The position numbers and the translations under genes are program-made. Source: Deltaproteobacteria bacterium (GTDB lineage: Bacteria; Myxococcota_A; UBA9160; UBA6930). Taken from it: 63,540 nt of DNA. The notes under the pieces are model-generated. The model was not told where the DNA came from. It did no database searches and saw nothing but the letters and a program-made list of their open reading frames with translations. Positions within the stretch are counted from its first letter, which is position 1. Every line of letters begins with the position of its first letter. Positions 37,967 through 46,321 of this stretch are shown one piece after another. Location: assembly GCA_029261815.1 (NCBI GenBank), contig JAJDAQ010000130.1, positions 1-63,540 on the forward strand, given 5' to 3'.

Positions 37967-38788
37967 ATGACCGGAACGTGGGTCGGAATCGATGTCGGAG
38001 CCAGTGCCACCAAGGTCGTGGTGCGCCGCGACGGTCAGCGCCAAACGCGTCGCTTCTCGAGTGTGGACACAGCCGATGTGGCCGACTTCGTGCGGGCCCA
38101 GGACGCCGCCGGCATCGGCGCGACCGGCGGTGGAGGACAGGCGCTCGTGGCCGAATTCGCCGAGGACGGCGCACGTGGCATCGAAGAGTTCCAGGCCTGG
38201 GCCAATGGTGTCGGGATCCTGGCCCAAGAGCACCGCGTTGCCCTGGAGCCCGCGTACCTGATTGCGTCGGTGGGCACCGGGACCTCGGCGGTGCTCTCCC
38301 GCGAGGGCGTCGCGGATCGAGCCGGCGGCTGCGCGCTCGGCGGAGGCACCCTGGTGGGCCTGGGTCAGCTGTTGCTCGGAACCGGCGACCATGCGGCGTT
38401 GATGGCGCTCGCGCAGGCGGGAGACCGGATGGCCGTCGACCTCCAGATCCACGACATCTATCCCGACTTCCCGCCCGGCTTCACGGCGTCGAATTTTGGC
38501 GGGCGTGAGACCGTTGCCGGGACGCCGCGCGACCGCGAGGACATCGCGCACGCACTCGCAGTCCTGGTCGGCGAGAACGTCTCGATCCTGTGCTGCGCAC
38601 TGGCCGGCGTGCACGACGTCCACCAGATCGTCTATGGCGGAGGCACCCTGCGAGACAACCCTGTGTGCTGGGAAGTCGTCCAACGAATGGCCCAGGTCCG
38701 CGGCTTCGAAGCGATCGCGCTGCCTGAGGGCGAGTTCGCGGGCGCTGAAGGCGCCCTCGCGGCCGGCATGGTAACGCCGGCACGCTGA
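37967..38788 (+). CDS. coaW: type II pantothenate kinase
   Basis: A 273-residue ASKHA-fold kinase that starts coenzyme A synthesis. GIDVGASATK is the phosphate 1 motif, SVGTGTSAV and LGGGTLVGLGQLLLGTGD match the type II family, TASNFGG is highly characteristic, and VYGGGTLRDNP is near the end. Type II enzymes are mainly known from staphylococci, some bacilli and eukaryotes, so presence in a Gram-negative genome is notable. GGAGG lies nine bases before the ATG. It is divergent from the gspA/gspB operon. Confidence 0.82.
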   Translation: MTGTWVGIDVGASATKVVVRRDGQRQTRRFSSVDTADVADFVRAQDAAGIGATGGGGQALVAEFAEDGARGIEEFQAWANGVGILAQEHRVALEPAYLIASVGTGTSAVLSREGVADRAGGCALGGGTLVGLGQLLLGTGDHAALMALAQAGDRMAVDLQIHDIYPDFPPGFTASNFGGRETVAGTPRDREDIAHALAVLVGENVSILCCALAGVHDVHQIVYGGGTLRDNPVCWEVVQRMAQVRGFEAIALPEGEFAGAEGALAAGMVTPAR

Positions 38789-38806
38789 GCGGCTCCGTTT
38801 CCGCCG

Positions 38807-40099
38807 CTACTTGGGGACGGGCTCGCTCGCTTCGTCTTCGGGGCGGGAGATTCCCCGGAGCACCCGCTGCGTCCGCGCGATGGCGGCCCGCTGAACGCGA
38901 AGCTCCTCCGTCTGTGCGGCAACCTGTCGCTCCAGACGTTCCTTGGCGTCCACCACTTCTTCGAGACGGGTTTCGAAGTGCGCCATGCGGCGCTCGATCT
39001 CCTGAACGATGGCAGCCATGTCGTCTCCAAGTTCACTGGTATCGAGAGGGGCCACCGCGGCACTGACGGCGGCGACTCCTGCGGTTACGGGTGCGGGTGC
39101 ATCGTCATCGAGGCCGGGCTCCTCGGCGACGACCTCGGCCTCATCCACATCGAAGAGCGAACTCGGCGACTCCGAAGAGGCTTCAGTCTCGGCAACTTCA
39201 GGGCTCGCTGTCGGCTCCGCCGCTTCTGCGTCGGAGGACACCGCCGCGGTCGACGCGCCTGCGGCGAGGTCGGTGGCATCGTCCTCGAAGTCTTCGGCGA
39301 CAGCAGCGCCCGAACGACGCCGCATGGCCCAGACCCCGAGGAGCACCACGACGAGGCCAACTGCGGCCAGCACGATCGGATTGCCCAGGATCGCGAGCGG
39401 ACTTCCGGAACTGGACTTCGCAGTCGGCGCGGGGGCCGGCGGCGGTCGGATGCGTTCAGGGGTCGGATCGACGACGGCCACCTGGCGTGTCTCGGGCTCG
39501 GGCGCCGGCTCGTCGAGGGAGGCGAGTCCGTCGACTTCGGCAAGCCCCTCACCGGTCTGCGCTTCGATCTCCGAGGCCAGCGGCTCGCTCGGAGTCGTCT
39601 CGGCGACTGCCGCGGGCACCGGTTCGGACACGACCGGCGGCGGTGCGACTGGCGCCGGACTGAGCGCCGGTTGTGGCGTCTGCACGACAGGGGGTGCTGC
39701 ACCGGGCACGAGGTCGAGTACGACGCGGTCGGGCTCCGTGAGCACCATCTCTTTGACGGTCACGCTCGACGCCACCTGCAATCGCACGTCGGCCCCACCA
39801 ACCCGCGGTTCGACACGAACCCACAGGAGCGGCGATCCGTTGCCGGCCATGGCCTCCGGCGCTGCGTCGGCGCTGAGACGCACGACGATCTCGTCGGCCG
39901 TCCGCGAAACGATGCGATAGTCGGCGGCCCCGTTCAGTTCGAAAACGACGCGGGTCTTGTCGGGGTGGTTCCCGATCCGAATATTGCGGAGATCTGCGGC
40001 GCCTGCGGAACTCGCCCACAACACGCACGCAGTCGCGAGCGCGAAGATCCGTATTGCCACGGCGGGCCGCGTGGCCCCCTTGCCTGTCAGGTCCGGCAC
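38807..40099 (-). CDS. AMIN-domain envelope protein with C-terminal coiled coil
   Basis: A 430-residue protein with a signal peptide (FALATACVLWASSAGA) and an AMIN domain at about residues 36-130 (RNIRIGNHPDKTRVVFEL), which targets periplasmic proteins to the septum or secretin complexes. A Pro/Ala/Glu-rich linker, a membrane helix (NPIVLAAVGLVVVLLGVWAM), an acidic region and a cytoplasmic coiled coil follow. The order resembles FimV/TsaP-type pilus or secretion accessory proteins. The start is GTG 40099. The pairing with gspA/gspB nearby is suggestive. Confidence 0.72.
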   Translation of the reverse strand: MPDLTGKGATRPAVAIRIFALATACVLWASSAGAADLRNIRIGNHPDKTRVVFELNGAADYRIVSRTADEIVVRLSADAAPEAMAGNGSPLLWVRVEPRVGGADVRLQVASSVTVKEMVLTEPDRVVLDLVPGAAPPVVQTPQPALSPAPVAPPPVVSEPVPAAVAETTPSEPLASEIEAQTGEGLAEVDGLASLDEPAPEPETRQVAVVDPTPERIRPPPAPAPTAKSSSGSPLAILGNPIVLAAVGLVVVLLGVWAMRRRSGAAVAEDFEDDATDLAAGASTAAVSSDAEAAEPTASPEVAETEASSESPSSLFDVDEAEVVAEEPGLDDDAPAPVTAGVAAVSAAVAPLDTSELGDDMAAIVQEIERRMAHFETRLEEVVDAKERLERQVAAQTEELRVQRAAIARTQRVLRGISRPEDEASEPVPK

Positions 40100-40127
40100 C
40101 TTCTCACCCCCCGGTGCGGTCAGCCGT

Positions 40128-40952
40128 TCACATGTGGACCGGTCCCTCAGGGACTCGCAACAACCGACGTAACTGGTCGATTGCCTGGCCGATTCGAGGA
40201 CCGTACCACGACACCAGAGTGCCGTCGATCAGGTGGATGCGGTGATTCTGGGCCGCCGGCACGGGGAGCTGCCCCAGAACGGCCGCTTCCCTGGGTCCAA
40301 AGGCATACGGTTCGTCCGGCAACAGGATGACTTCGGGAGCCGCTGCCACGATCTGGGCGTCCGATACATGGGGATACCGGCGGTCGCCCTCATCGGAGAA
40401 GACATTCTCCGCACCGCAGAGCGTCAAGAGGTCGTGGGCATAGGTGTCCCCCCCGACGCTCATCCACGGGTCCTTCCAGATCGGACAGAATGTCCGCACG
40501 GGGTGGCCTGGCGGGGCCCCTGCGACCGCGTCGAACGCGGCGCGAACGGGGTCGACCACGCGCGCGCGGGCTTCCGCCGAGGCGCCGAGTTCGACCATCT
40601 CCTCGAGGAGTGCGACCCCGTCGGCCACCGTGCGAGGGTCCGTGACCCAGACCCTCAGGCCCGCGTCTTCAAGTCGCTCGACGTCGCGTTTCCGATTCTC
40701 TTCGTGGTTGGCGATCACCAGATCCGGCGCAAGACGTTCGATGGCTTCTCGATCCGGGGTCTTGGTCCCTCCGACCTTGGGCACCGGCTTCACGCCGTCG
40801 GCCGGGTGGATGCACCAGTCGGTGACCCCCACCACGCGCTCACCGAGACCCAACGAAAAGAGTGCCTCGGTCAGACTCGGCACCAGGCTCACGATTCGCT
40901 CGGGGAACGCGCTCGGACGGTCGCGGCGCGGCGGCTCAGTCGAACCGGACAT
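40128..40952 (-). CDS. helical-backbone metal receptor (BtuF/ABC substrate-binding-like) without signal peptide
   Basis: A 274-residue periplasmic-binding-protein-like fold: RIVSLVPSLTEALFSLGLGERVVGVT, then LAPDLVIANHEENRK and GGDTYAHDLLTLCGAENVF. This resembles cobalamin and siderophore receptors (TroA/BtuF superfamily). It has no signal peptide, so it is probably cytoplasmic and may bind a metal-tetrapyrrole inside the cell. It starts 17 bases inside the end of the first ArsA gene, and no permease or ABC ATPase is adjacent. Role in this operon unknown. Confidence 0.75.
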   Translation of the reverse strand: MSGSTEPPRRDRPSAFPERIVSLVPSLTEALFSLGLGERVVGVTDWCIHPADGVKPVPKVGGTKTPDREAIERLAPDLVIANHEENRKRDVERLEDAGLRVWVTDPRTVADGVALLEEMVELGASAEARARVVDPVRAAFDAVAGAPPGHPVRTFCPIWKDPWMSVGGDTYAHDLLTLCGAENVFSDEGDRRYPHVSDAQIVAAAPEVILLPDEPYAFGPREAAVLGQLPVPAAQNHRIHLIDGTLVSWYGPRIGQAIDQLRRLLRVPEGPVHM

Positions 40953-42093
40953 GCAGCACTCCGTCCTCGATCCGCGCGCTTTCCACGCGGTGCCCGGCAA
41001 GGGACTCGGGGAGGGCCACGATCCGCGTCGCGTCACGCACCCGAACGATGAGTTCGTCGCCACGTTCCACCAGGTCGACCTCGTCCTTGGACGTGCCCGG
41101 CAGATCGATTTCGAGGCGTGCGCGCCCACCCGTCTTCGCGAACCGGATCGGGTGGCTTTGCGCCAGGATCGCGGTCGGGTCCGTACCGGCATACACCTCG
41201 CGTCCGAGTGCAGCGAGATCGTCGATACCCGCCAGTTCCTTCTCCCGCAGGGGTACCGGAAGGCGCGGGATCGGAAACGACGACTCGATCGCGGCGAGTT
41301 CCACGCGTTCGCGTTCCGCCCAGCGCGCGAAGAAACCGGTCGTCGCCTCTTCCGGCAGGATGCGGTTCACCAGCACAGCGTCGGTCGTGATCCCGTGCAG
41401 CGACAAGTACGAGAACGCACGACGACTCTCCGCAACCACGAGACGCGCCGGGTTCACGACGAGACGTGCCGTCGTCCGTGTTCCGTCGGACAGGAGTCGG
41501 CGCGTTGCATCCACTTCACTGACGAGGCGCTCGATGGCGGCGAAGACTTCGTCCCCGGGAACCACGCTCTCGGCATGGAGCCGTTCGAGGAGCGGCCGCA
41601 CGGCACGTGCCCCGCGGCGCTCCATCTCGAAGAAGTGGTCCATGAATAGCCGCAGCGCATCTGGGAAGCGCAACATGCGGAGTGTCGAACCGGTCGGCGC
41701 GCAGTCGACAATGCAGCAGTCGGTTTCGCCGGTGGCTTCGATGCCCTGGATCGCTTGCAAGGCGACGAGTTCTTCCAGTCCCGGAAATGTCAGCAGCTCG
41801 TCGGCGATGAGCGGGTCGGCGTCATCCTTCAAGAGCCCACGCAGGAAGCGGTGGATGTCGCTCCATCGCTCGTCGAGTTCTTCGAGAACCGCGACCTCCT
41901 GCGCTACGAGGCGGTCCGCGACCCGCGTCGCACTGGCACCAATCCGTTGACCCAACGCATCGCCCAGATTGTGCGCCGGGTCTGCCGACAGGAGGAATGT
42001 CCGGTGCCCGAGACGGGCGGCTTCGAGTGCGGTCGCCGCTGCGAGGCTCGTTTTTCCGACGCCACCCTTTCCGGTGAAGAGCAACGTCCTCAC
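40936..42093 (-). CDS. ArsA/Get3 family ATPase with C-terminal HSP20-like domain
   Basis: A 385-residue deviant-Walker ATPase (GKGGVGKTS at residues 8-16, LLSADPAHNLGD switch I, DCAPTGSTLRMLRFP). The last ~65 residues form an ArsA_HSP20-type beta domain (ARLEIDLPGTSKDEVDLVE). Family members load or relocate membrane or metal clients. No ArsB is present, and no cysteine triplet typical of arsenite sensing was seen, so arsenic resistance is unlikely. The start is GTG 42093, overlapping the stop of the second ArsA gene (GTGA). Confidence 0.85.
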   Translation of the reverse strand: MRTLLFTGKGGVGKTSLAAATALEAARLGHRTFLLSADPAHNLGDALGQRIGASATRVADRLVAQEVAVLEELDERWSDIHRFLRGLLKDDADPLIADELLTFPGLEELVALQAIQGIEATGETDCCIVDCAPTGSTLRMLRFPDALRLFMDHFFEMERRGARAVRPLLERLHAESVVPGDEVFAAIERLVSEVDATRRLLSDGTRTTARLVVNPARLVVAESRRAFSYLSLHGITTDAVLVNRILPEEATTGFFARWAERERVELAAIESSFPIPRLPVPLREKELAGIDDLAALGREVYAGTDPTAILAQSHPIRFAKTGGRARLEIDLPGTSKDEVDLVERGDELIVRVRDATRIVALPESLAGHRVESARIEDGVLHVRFD

Positions 42094-43298
42094 CGCGTTG
42101 CTCCAGGCTGGCGTTCCAGGTCAACGCGCAACTCGCCGTCGCGCAGAAGAGCACGGGTAAGTTCGTACGATGCCAGATGACGCGGCAGCGGGAGTGCTCG
42201 GCGCCGCGTGGGCGTGCGCAACAACAGCTCCGCATCGAGCTTGACCACGTCCAGGTCTCCCGGCGCCACGTGGGGCAATGGAAGATGAACCCGCGCACCA
42301 CGAGCGGTCGCCTCGAAACGCAAGCCGGGCTGGTGACACAAGATCGCGTCAGGCCGCTCGACGCCGAAGAGTTCGGCCCCGTGTGCGGTCAACGCCTCGA
42401 TGCCGATCACCTCGTCTTCGCCGAGCGCCGCCAGCAGCAGCGGTACCGGCGCCACGGCGTCGCGCAACACGTCGAGGGTTTCTGCCTGGCGACGGGCAGC
42501 GTCATGAAAGAAGGGCTCGCGCGCGGCATCGGGCGGCAACACGCGATTCGCGATGACGACATCGCAGGCCAACCCGAAGAGCGCGAGGTCCGTATGCGCC
42601 CGCAGGGCTTCCTCGACCGCGATCCGTTCGGGGGTCGCGACGAGGCGGACGTGCGCGTCAGATTCGGTCAGCCAGCTACGCAGACCGTCGAGCTCGCTGT
42701 AGAGCAGGTGTTCGGCCTCGCGAAACACCGCGGCCTCCGGCAACGGGATCGCGACGAGGTTCCGCGCGAGGGGCGTGGCGATGGCGGCGACACCCCGCTG
42801 AAGGCGCAGCAACCAGCGCGCCGCGCTGCGCACGACATCGGGCGCCGTGAGCAAGCGCAACGCCGATCCCGTAGGCGCGCAATCGACGACGATCAGATCG
42901 TAGGCGCCTTCGTTGGCCATCCCGCGCGCGGCCAGAAGCGTGGTGATCTCTTCAGCCCCAGGAAGCAGCGCGAGTTCGTCGGCCACCATCTCTTCGATGC
43001 CCTGGTGTCGAAGCAGGCTGACGAGGTAGCCATGGATCCGGCCCCAGCGCCGCTCGAGTTCGACGCGCGGGTCGATCTCGACGGCGTCGAGTCCGGGCGC
43101 CACCTCCACCGGAACGGGGCCGAGCCGGTCACGACCGAGCACGTCTCCAAGGCTGTGCGCGGCGTCCGCCGAGGCCACCAGCGCGCGAAAGTCCTTGTGA
43201 CCGTTGGCCCGCGCCCGAGCCACGGCCCAGGCCGCAGTCGCTGCCGAGGTCGTGGTTTTTCCGACCCCACCTTTCCCGGTGTACAAGAGCTTTCGCAC
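42090..43298 (-). CDS. ArsA/Get3 family ATPase, second copy
   Basis: A 402-residue paralogue with GKGGVGKTT (residues 8-16), LVASADAAHSLGD and DCAPTGSALRLL, plus a less conserved C-terminal beta region (RGARVHLPLPHVAPGDLDVV) resembling the HSP20-like domain of its partner. It probably forms a heterodimer with that partner. The start is GTG 43298; the longer open frame upstream overlaps the zinc-ribbon gene and is not used. It is the second gene of the operon. Confidence 0.85.
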   Translation of the reverse strand: MRKLLYTGKGGVGKTTTSAATAAWAVARARANGHKDFRALVASADAAHSLGDVLGRDRLGPVPVEVAPGLDAVEIDPRVELERRWGRIHGYLVSLLRHQGIEEMVADELALLPGAEEITTLLAARGMANEGAYDLIVVDCAPTGSALRLLTAPDVVRSAARWLLRLQRGVAAIATPLARNLVAIPLPEAAVFREAEHLLYSELDGLRSWLTESDAHVRLVATPERIAVEEALRAHTDLALFGLACDVVIANRVLPPDAAREPFFHDAARRQAETLDVLRDAVAPVPLLLAALGEDEVIGIEALTAHGAELFGVERPDAILCHQPGLRFEATARGARVHLPLPHVAPGDLDVVKLDAELLLRTPTRRRALPLPRHLASYELTRALLRDGELRVDLERQPGATR

Positions 43299-43314
43299 AC
43301 GGGGAAGGTACCGG

Positions 43315-43665
43315 TCAGGCGGCCCGCGGCGCTCGACGTCGCGGAGCGACCCGGGCCGGCGCAACGGCGCCGCGCGGACTCGGTGCGTCGAAGGCGATTG
43401 CCGGGCGGGCCCGCTCGGTCCAGCGGTGGTCGCAGCGTGGGCATTCAGCCAGCAAGAGCCAGCCGCGGTCAATGACCTCGTCGGTGAAGACCTCGCTGAA
43501 GCCGCAGACCTGGCAGCGCGTGACCGTGCGGCTCGCGCACGGCAGTTCCGCCAGGAACGGGTTGACCGAGTCCGCCGCTACGCCGCGCGTGGTCTCGCGT
43601 GTCGTGAAGGCTGCGGAGTCGGGCTCGGAGAGATCGATGGAGTCGAAGTGCGAGTGGGTCGTCAT
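43315..43665 (-). CDS. 116-residue zinc-ribbon protein heading the ArsA operon
   Basis: An unrecognised small protein. A polar N-terminus of about 45 residues is followed by a zinc ribbon with CQVCG and CPRCDHRW, and a basic Pro/Arg tail. ATG 43665 has AAGGAA seven bases upstream; in-frame ATGs further up lie within repeat DNA and lack a ribosome site. It ends 16 bases before the second ArsA gene. It could be a metal-binding partner or a regulator of the operon. Confidence 0.65.
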   Translation of the reverse strand: MTTHSHFDSIDLSEPDSAAFTTRETTRGVAADSVNPFLAELPCASRTVTRCQVCGFSEVFTDEVIDRGWLLLAECPRCDHRWTERARPAIAFDAPSPRGAVAPARVAPRRRAPRAA

Positions 43666-43704
43666 GGTGCGGTTCCTTTTTCCTCGTTCCGTCGGGCGTG
43701 CCCG

Positions 43705-43744
43705 TTTGGCATGAGCATTTGGCATGAGCCCATTTGGCATGAGC
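43705..43744 (-). repeat. three direct repeats of GCTCATGCCAAA
   Basis: Read on the minus strand, GCTCATGCCAAA occurs exactly three times (43733-43744, 43718-43729, 43705-43716), 15 and 13 bases apart. They sit 40-80 bases before the zinc-ribbon ATG. The uneven spacing rules out a coding repeat and suggests operator half-sites. Confidence 0.7.
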
Positions 43745-43759
43745 GTTGAGCGGGTCCGT

Positions 43760-43948
43760 CGGCCGGGGACCAAGCCCGGGCACCCGGGTCTCGCCGGCCG
43801 CACTGCCCAGGAGGGGATTGGGCAACCGCGTCCGTCTGACCGGGGCGCCGCGGGCTGGGGGGTGGCCCTTGGCAAGGATCATTGAAGCGGTCCGCTGTGA
43901 CGTTTCCGGTCACAGCTTTCGTTTTATTTTCGCCTTTCAGGCGAAAAT
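43760..43948 (-). promoter_or_regulatory. hairpin-rich leader/intergenic region upstream of the ArsA operon
   Basis: The 316-base gap between two minus-strand operons contains five inverted repeats: 7 bases (43760-43766 with 43794-43800) enclosing CCCGGGCACCCGGG, 6 bases (43804-43809 with 43819-43824), AGCGGTCCGCT (43886-43896), 8 bases (43894-43901 with 43909-43916), and 9 bases AT-rich (43926-43934 with 43940-43948). It could be a structured leader RNA, a set of operators, or a terminator of the upstream dehydrogenase operon followed by a promoter. No ORF fits. Confidence 0.5.
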
Positions 43949-43981
43949 GCGCCAGATCCCCGCTTGGCTTTGCGCGGCGGA

Positions 43982-45055
43982 TCAGCCGGCCACAAGCACG
44001 CCCAGCTCGACTGCGAGTGCGGCCCGGTGGGCCACCGGGTCCCCCTGGAAGACTTCGTTCGCGGCTGCCCGCCGGTAGTACAGGTGGGCGTCGTGTTCCC
44101 AGGTGAAGCCGTATCCACCGTGGAGGTGGATGTTCTCGTAGGCAGCCGTGCGGGCGGCCTCGGACGCGATCGACTTCACCACATGCGCGGCTTCACCCAG
44201 CTCCGCACCATCGTTGGCGGCGACCCACCACGACCAGTAGGCCGCGCTACGAGCGAGTTCGACCACGGCGTAGGCGTCGGCAGCGCGGTGTTTGACGGCC
44301 TGGAATCCACCAACAGGGCGGCCGAACTGCAGCCGCTCCTTCACGTAGGCCACCGCCTGATCGAAGCAGTGCGCGGCCGCGCCCACTTGTTCGGCCGCGA
44401 CCGCGATCACGGCCTGATGCCGGGTCTTCACCGCGGCCGCATCTGGGTCAAGACCCACTCCGAGCTTCCGAACGGGTGCGCCGGCAAGCTCAATGTGGGC
44501 GTACTTACGCGTGAGGTCCGTCGCCTTGGCCGCGACGATGCTCACCCCGTCCGCACCGGGATCTAGCGCAATGAGCCCACCACGCGTCGTCAGCAACAGG
44601 AGGTCTGCGTTGTGGGCGTCGATGCACCACGCCACGCGCCCGGACGCTCGCCCGTTGTCGACGGCCAACCCGGGCGCGTCGGCCCACGCCGAAATCGACG
44701 TGCCCGCCGCGATGCCGGGCAGGAACTCGGCGTGTTCCTCCGGTGTCGCGCCGTTCGACAGGGCGAAGTTCGACAACACTGCGGAGGCCAGGAACGGCCC
44801 CCCGGCGAGCTGCCGGCCCAGTTCCTCGAGTGCGATCCCGAGTTCGAGCATCCCGAACCCCTGCCCGCCGTGGGCTTCGGAAACGGCGAGGCCCTGCAGT
44901 CCGAGTTCGTCCGCCATCTGCTTCCAGACGGCCCGATCGAAGCCAGCGTCGGTCTCGGCAAGCCGCCGCGTTTCGGCGACCGGCCAGCGCTCCTCCACGA
45001 ACCGCCGAAGCAGTTCGCGGAACTCATCCTGTTCTTCACTGAAGGCGAAGTTCAT
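43982..45055 (-). CDS. acyl-CoA dehydrogenase family protein
   Basis: A 357-residue acyl-CoA dehydrogenase of the shorter type that pairs with a longer partner: MNFAFSEEQDEFRELLRRFVEE at the N-terminus, HGGQGFGMLELGIALEELG, a central beta domain, and the C-terminal helical domain with YENIHLHGGYGFTWEHD. The usual catalytic Glu in the terminal segment is not evident, so it may be the non-catalytic half of a heteromer with the next gene, as in steroid side-chain dehydrogenases. FAD-dependent, cytoplasmic. Confidence 0.85.
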   Translation of the reverse strand: MNFAFSEEQDEFRELLRRFVEERWPVAETRRLAETDAGFDRAVWKQMADELGLQGLAVSEAHGGQGFGMLELGIALEELGRQLAGGPFLASAVLSNFALSNGATPEEHAEFLPGIAAGTSISAWADAPGLAVDNGRASGRVAWCIDAHNADLLLLTTRGGLIALDPGADGVSIVAAKATDLTRKYAHIELAGAPVRKLGVGLDPDAAAVKTRHQAVIAVAAEQVGAAAHCFDQAVAYVKERLQFGRPVGGFQAVKHRAADAYAVVELARSAAYWSWWVAANDGAELGEAAHVVKSIASEAARTAAYENIHLHGGYGFTWEHDAHLYYRRAAANEVFQGDPVAHRAALAVELGVLVAG

Positions 45056-45097
45056 GTCGTTCCCATGTGCAATTGAAGGCGGAACGCGGGGCGCACA

Positions 45098-46282
45098 TCA
45101 GCTCCGCGGAACTTCGTCGAAGGGCTTCCCCTTGAATGCATCGGGTTCCCGCGGCAGCCCGAGGACCTGCTCGGCGACGAGATTCTTCATGATCTCCTCG
45201 GTGCCACCGCCCAGGTGCATCGATGGGGCGAAGAGGAAGTCATGCTCGTAGGCATGCCCAGGGGCGAGCGCGTCCTCGCCTAGCAAACGAATTCCGATGT
45301 CGGCGGCCGCGAGCATCACGTCGGAGATCTCGTTCTTCATCACGGAGCCCTCGGCGCCGGGCACCTGCCCCTGACTCACCTTGGTGAGCACACGCTTGTT
45401 CAGGAGGTCGAGCGAGCGGGCACGGACGTAGAGCCGGGCGAGTTCGTCCGCGGTCACGGCGTCGACCGGCACCCCACGCTCGCGTATGAGATCCCGCAGC
45501 CGCTCGAAATGTCCCAGCACCGAGAAGCTTCCGATCGAGCTGCGCTCGTACATGAGGGTCGTTCGGGCGATGCCCCAACCGGCGCCCTCCGCCCCGACCT
45601 GATTGGCCACGGGAACTCGAGCGTCGCTGAAGAACACCTCGTTGAAGTGATTGCCGCCAGTCATCTCGATCAGCGGTCGAACCTCGACACCTGGTTGGTG
45701 CAGGTCGATCAACAAGTAGGTGATGCCCTGGTGCTTCGGCTTGCGGGCGTCGGTGCGGACCAGCAGGAACCCCATGTCGGCCACGTTGGCGAACGAGGAC
45801 CAGACCTTTTGTCCGTTCACGATCCAGTCGTCGCCGTCTCGAACCGCGCGCGTTGCCAGCGACGCGAGGTCGCTCCCTGAGCCCGGCTCGCTGAAGAGTT
45901 GCGCCCATAGGATCTCGCCGCGGGCGGTCGGCTCGAGGAGGCGTTCCTTCTGTTCCTGGCTGCCGTGCGCGATGAGCGTCGGCCCCAGCATCGAAAGCCC
46001 CCCATTCAGGACGCCTTCGCCAACGCCGACGCGGTCACACTCTTGACGCCAGATGACGTTCTTGGCCGGTGTCAGGGCACGTCCACCCCACTCGGCCGAC
46101 CAGGTCGGCACACTCCAGCCGTGCTCATGGAGGATGAGTTGCCATTCTCGCTGGCGCCGCGCCTTTTCCTCCATCGTGCCCATGTCGTGGTAACGGACCC
46201 CGCCCTCGGGCAGGTTCCTATCCAGGAACCCTGCGACTTCGGCGCGAAACGCGGCCTCGTCGGGGGTGTCTTCGAAATCCAT
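45098..46282 (-). CDS. acyl-CoA dehydrogenase family protein
   Basis: A 394-residue acyl-CoA dehydrogenase: WSAEWGGRALTP, FSEPGSGSDLASL and KVWSSFANVADMGFLLVRTD for FAD and substrate contacts, and a C-terminal LGGGTEEIMKNLVAEQVLGLP. Likely partner of the 357-residue protein 42 bases downstream. AGGAG lies eight bases before the ATG, and a TACACT hexamer about 30 bases upstream may be its -10. The substrate is probably a bulky or branched acyl-CoA by family analogy only. Confidence 0.88.
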   Translation of the reverse strand: MDFEDTPDEAAFRAEVAGFLDRNLPEGGVRYHDMGTMEEKARRQREWQLILHEHGWSVPTWSAEWGGRALTPAKNVIWRQECDRVGVGEGVLNGGLSMLGPTLIAHGSQEQKERLLEPTARGEILWAQLFSEPGSGSDLASLATRAVRDGDDWIVNGQKVWSSFANVADMGFLLVRTDARKPKHQGITYLLIDLHQPGVEVRPLIEMTGGNHFNEVFFSDARVPVANQVGAEGAGWGIARTTLMYERSSIGSFSVLGHFERLRDLIRERGVPVDAVTADELARLYVRARSLDLLNKRVLTKVSQGQVPGAEGSVMKNEISDVMLAAADIGIRLLGEDALAPGHAYEHDFLFAPSMHLGGGTEEIMKNLVAEQVLGLPREPDAFKGKPFDEVPRS

Positions 46283-46321
46283 CGGCGGGCTCCTGTCCGA
46301 GCGGCGGAGTGTAGTGCGCGG

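Noticed and set aside
40936..43298. Arsenite resistance by the ArsA pair
   Set aside because: No arsB, arsC, arsD or arsR is present, and the metalloid-binding cysteines were not found; the HSP20-type tails point to another ArsA subgroup.
43860..43981. Fragments resembling a GEMM (cyclic di-GMP) or cobalamin riboswitch (CGCAAAGCC, GTTGCC, GCACTG)
   Set aside because: The pieces are in the wrong order and spacing for either aptamer and partly fall in coding sequence; only the hairpins themselves are retained.
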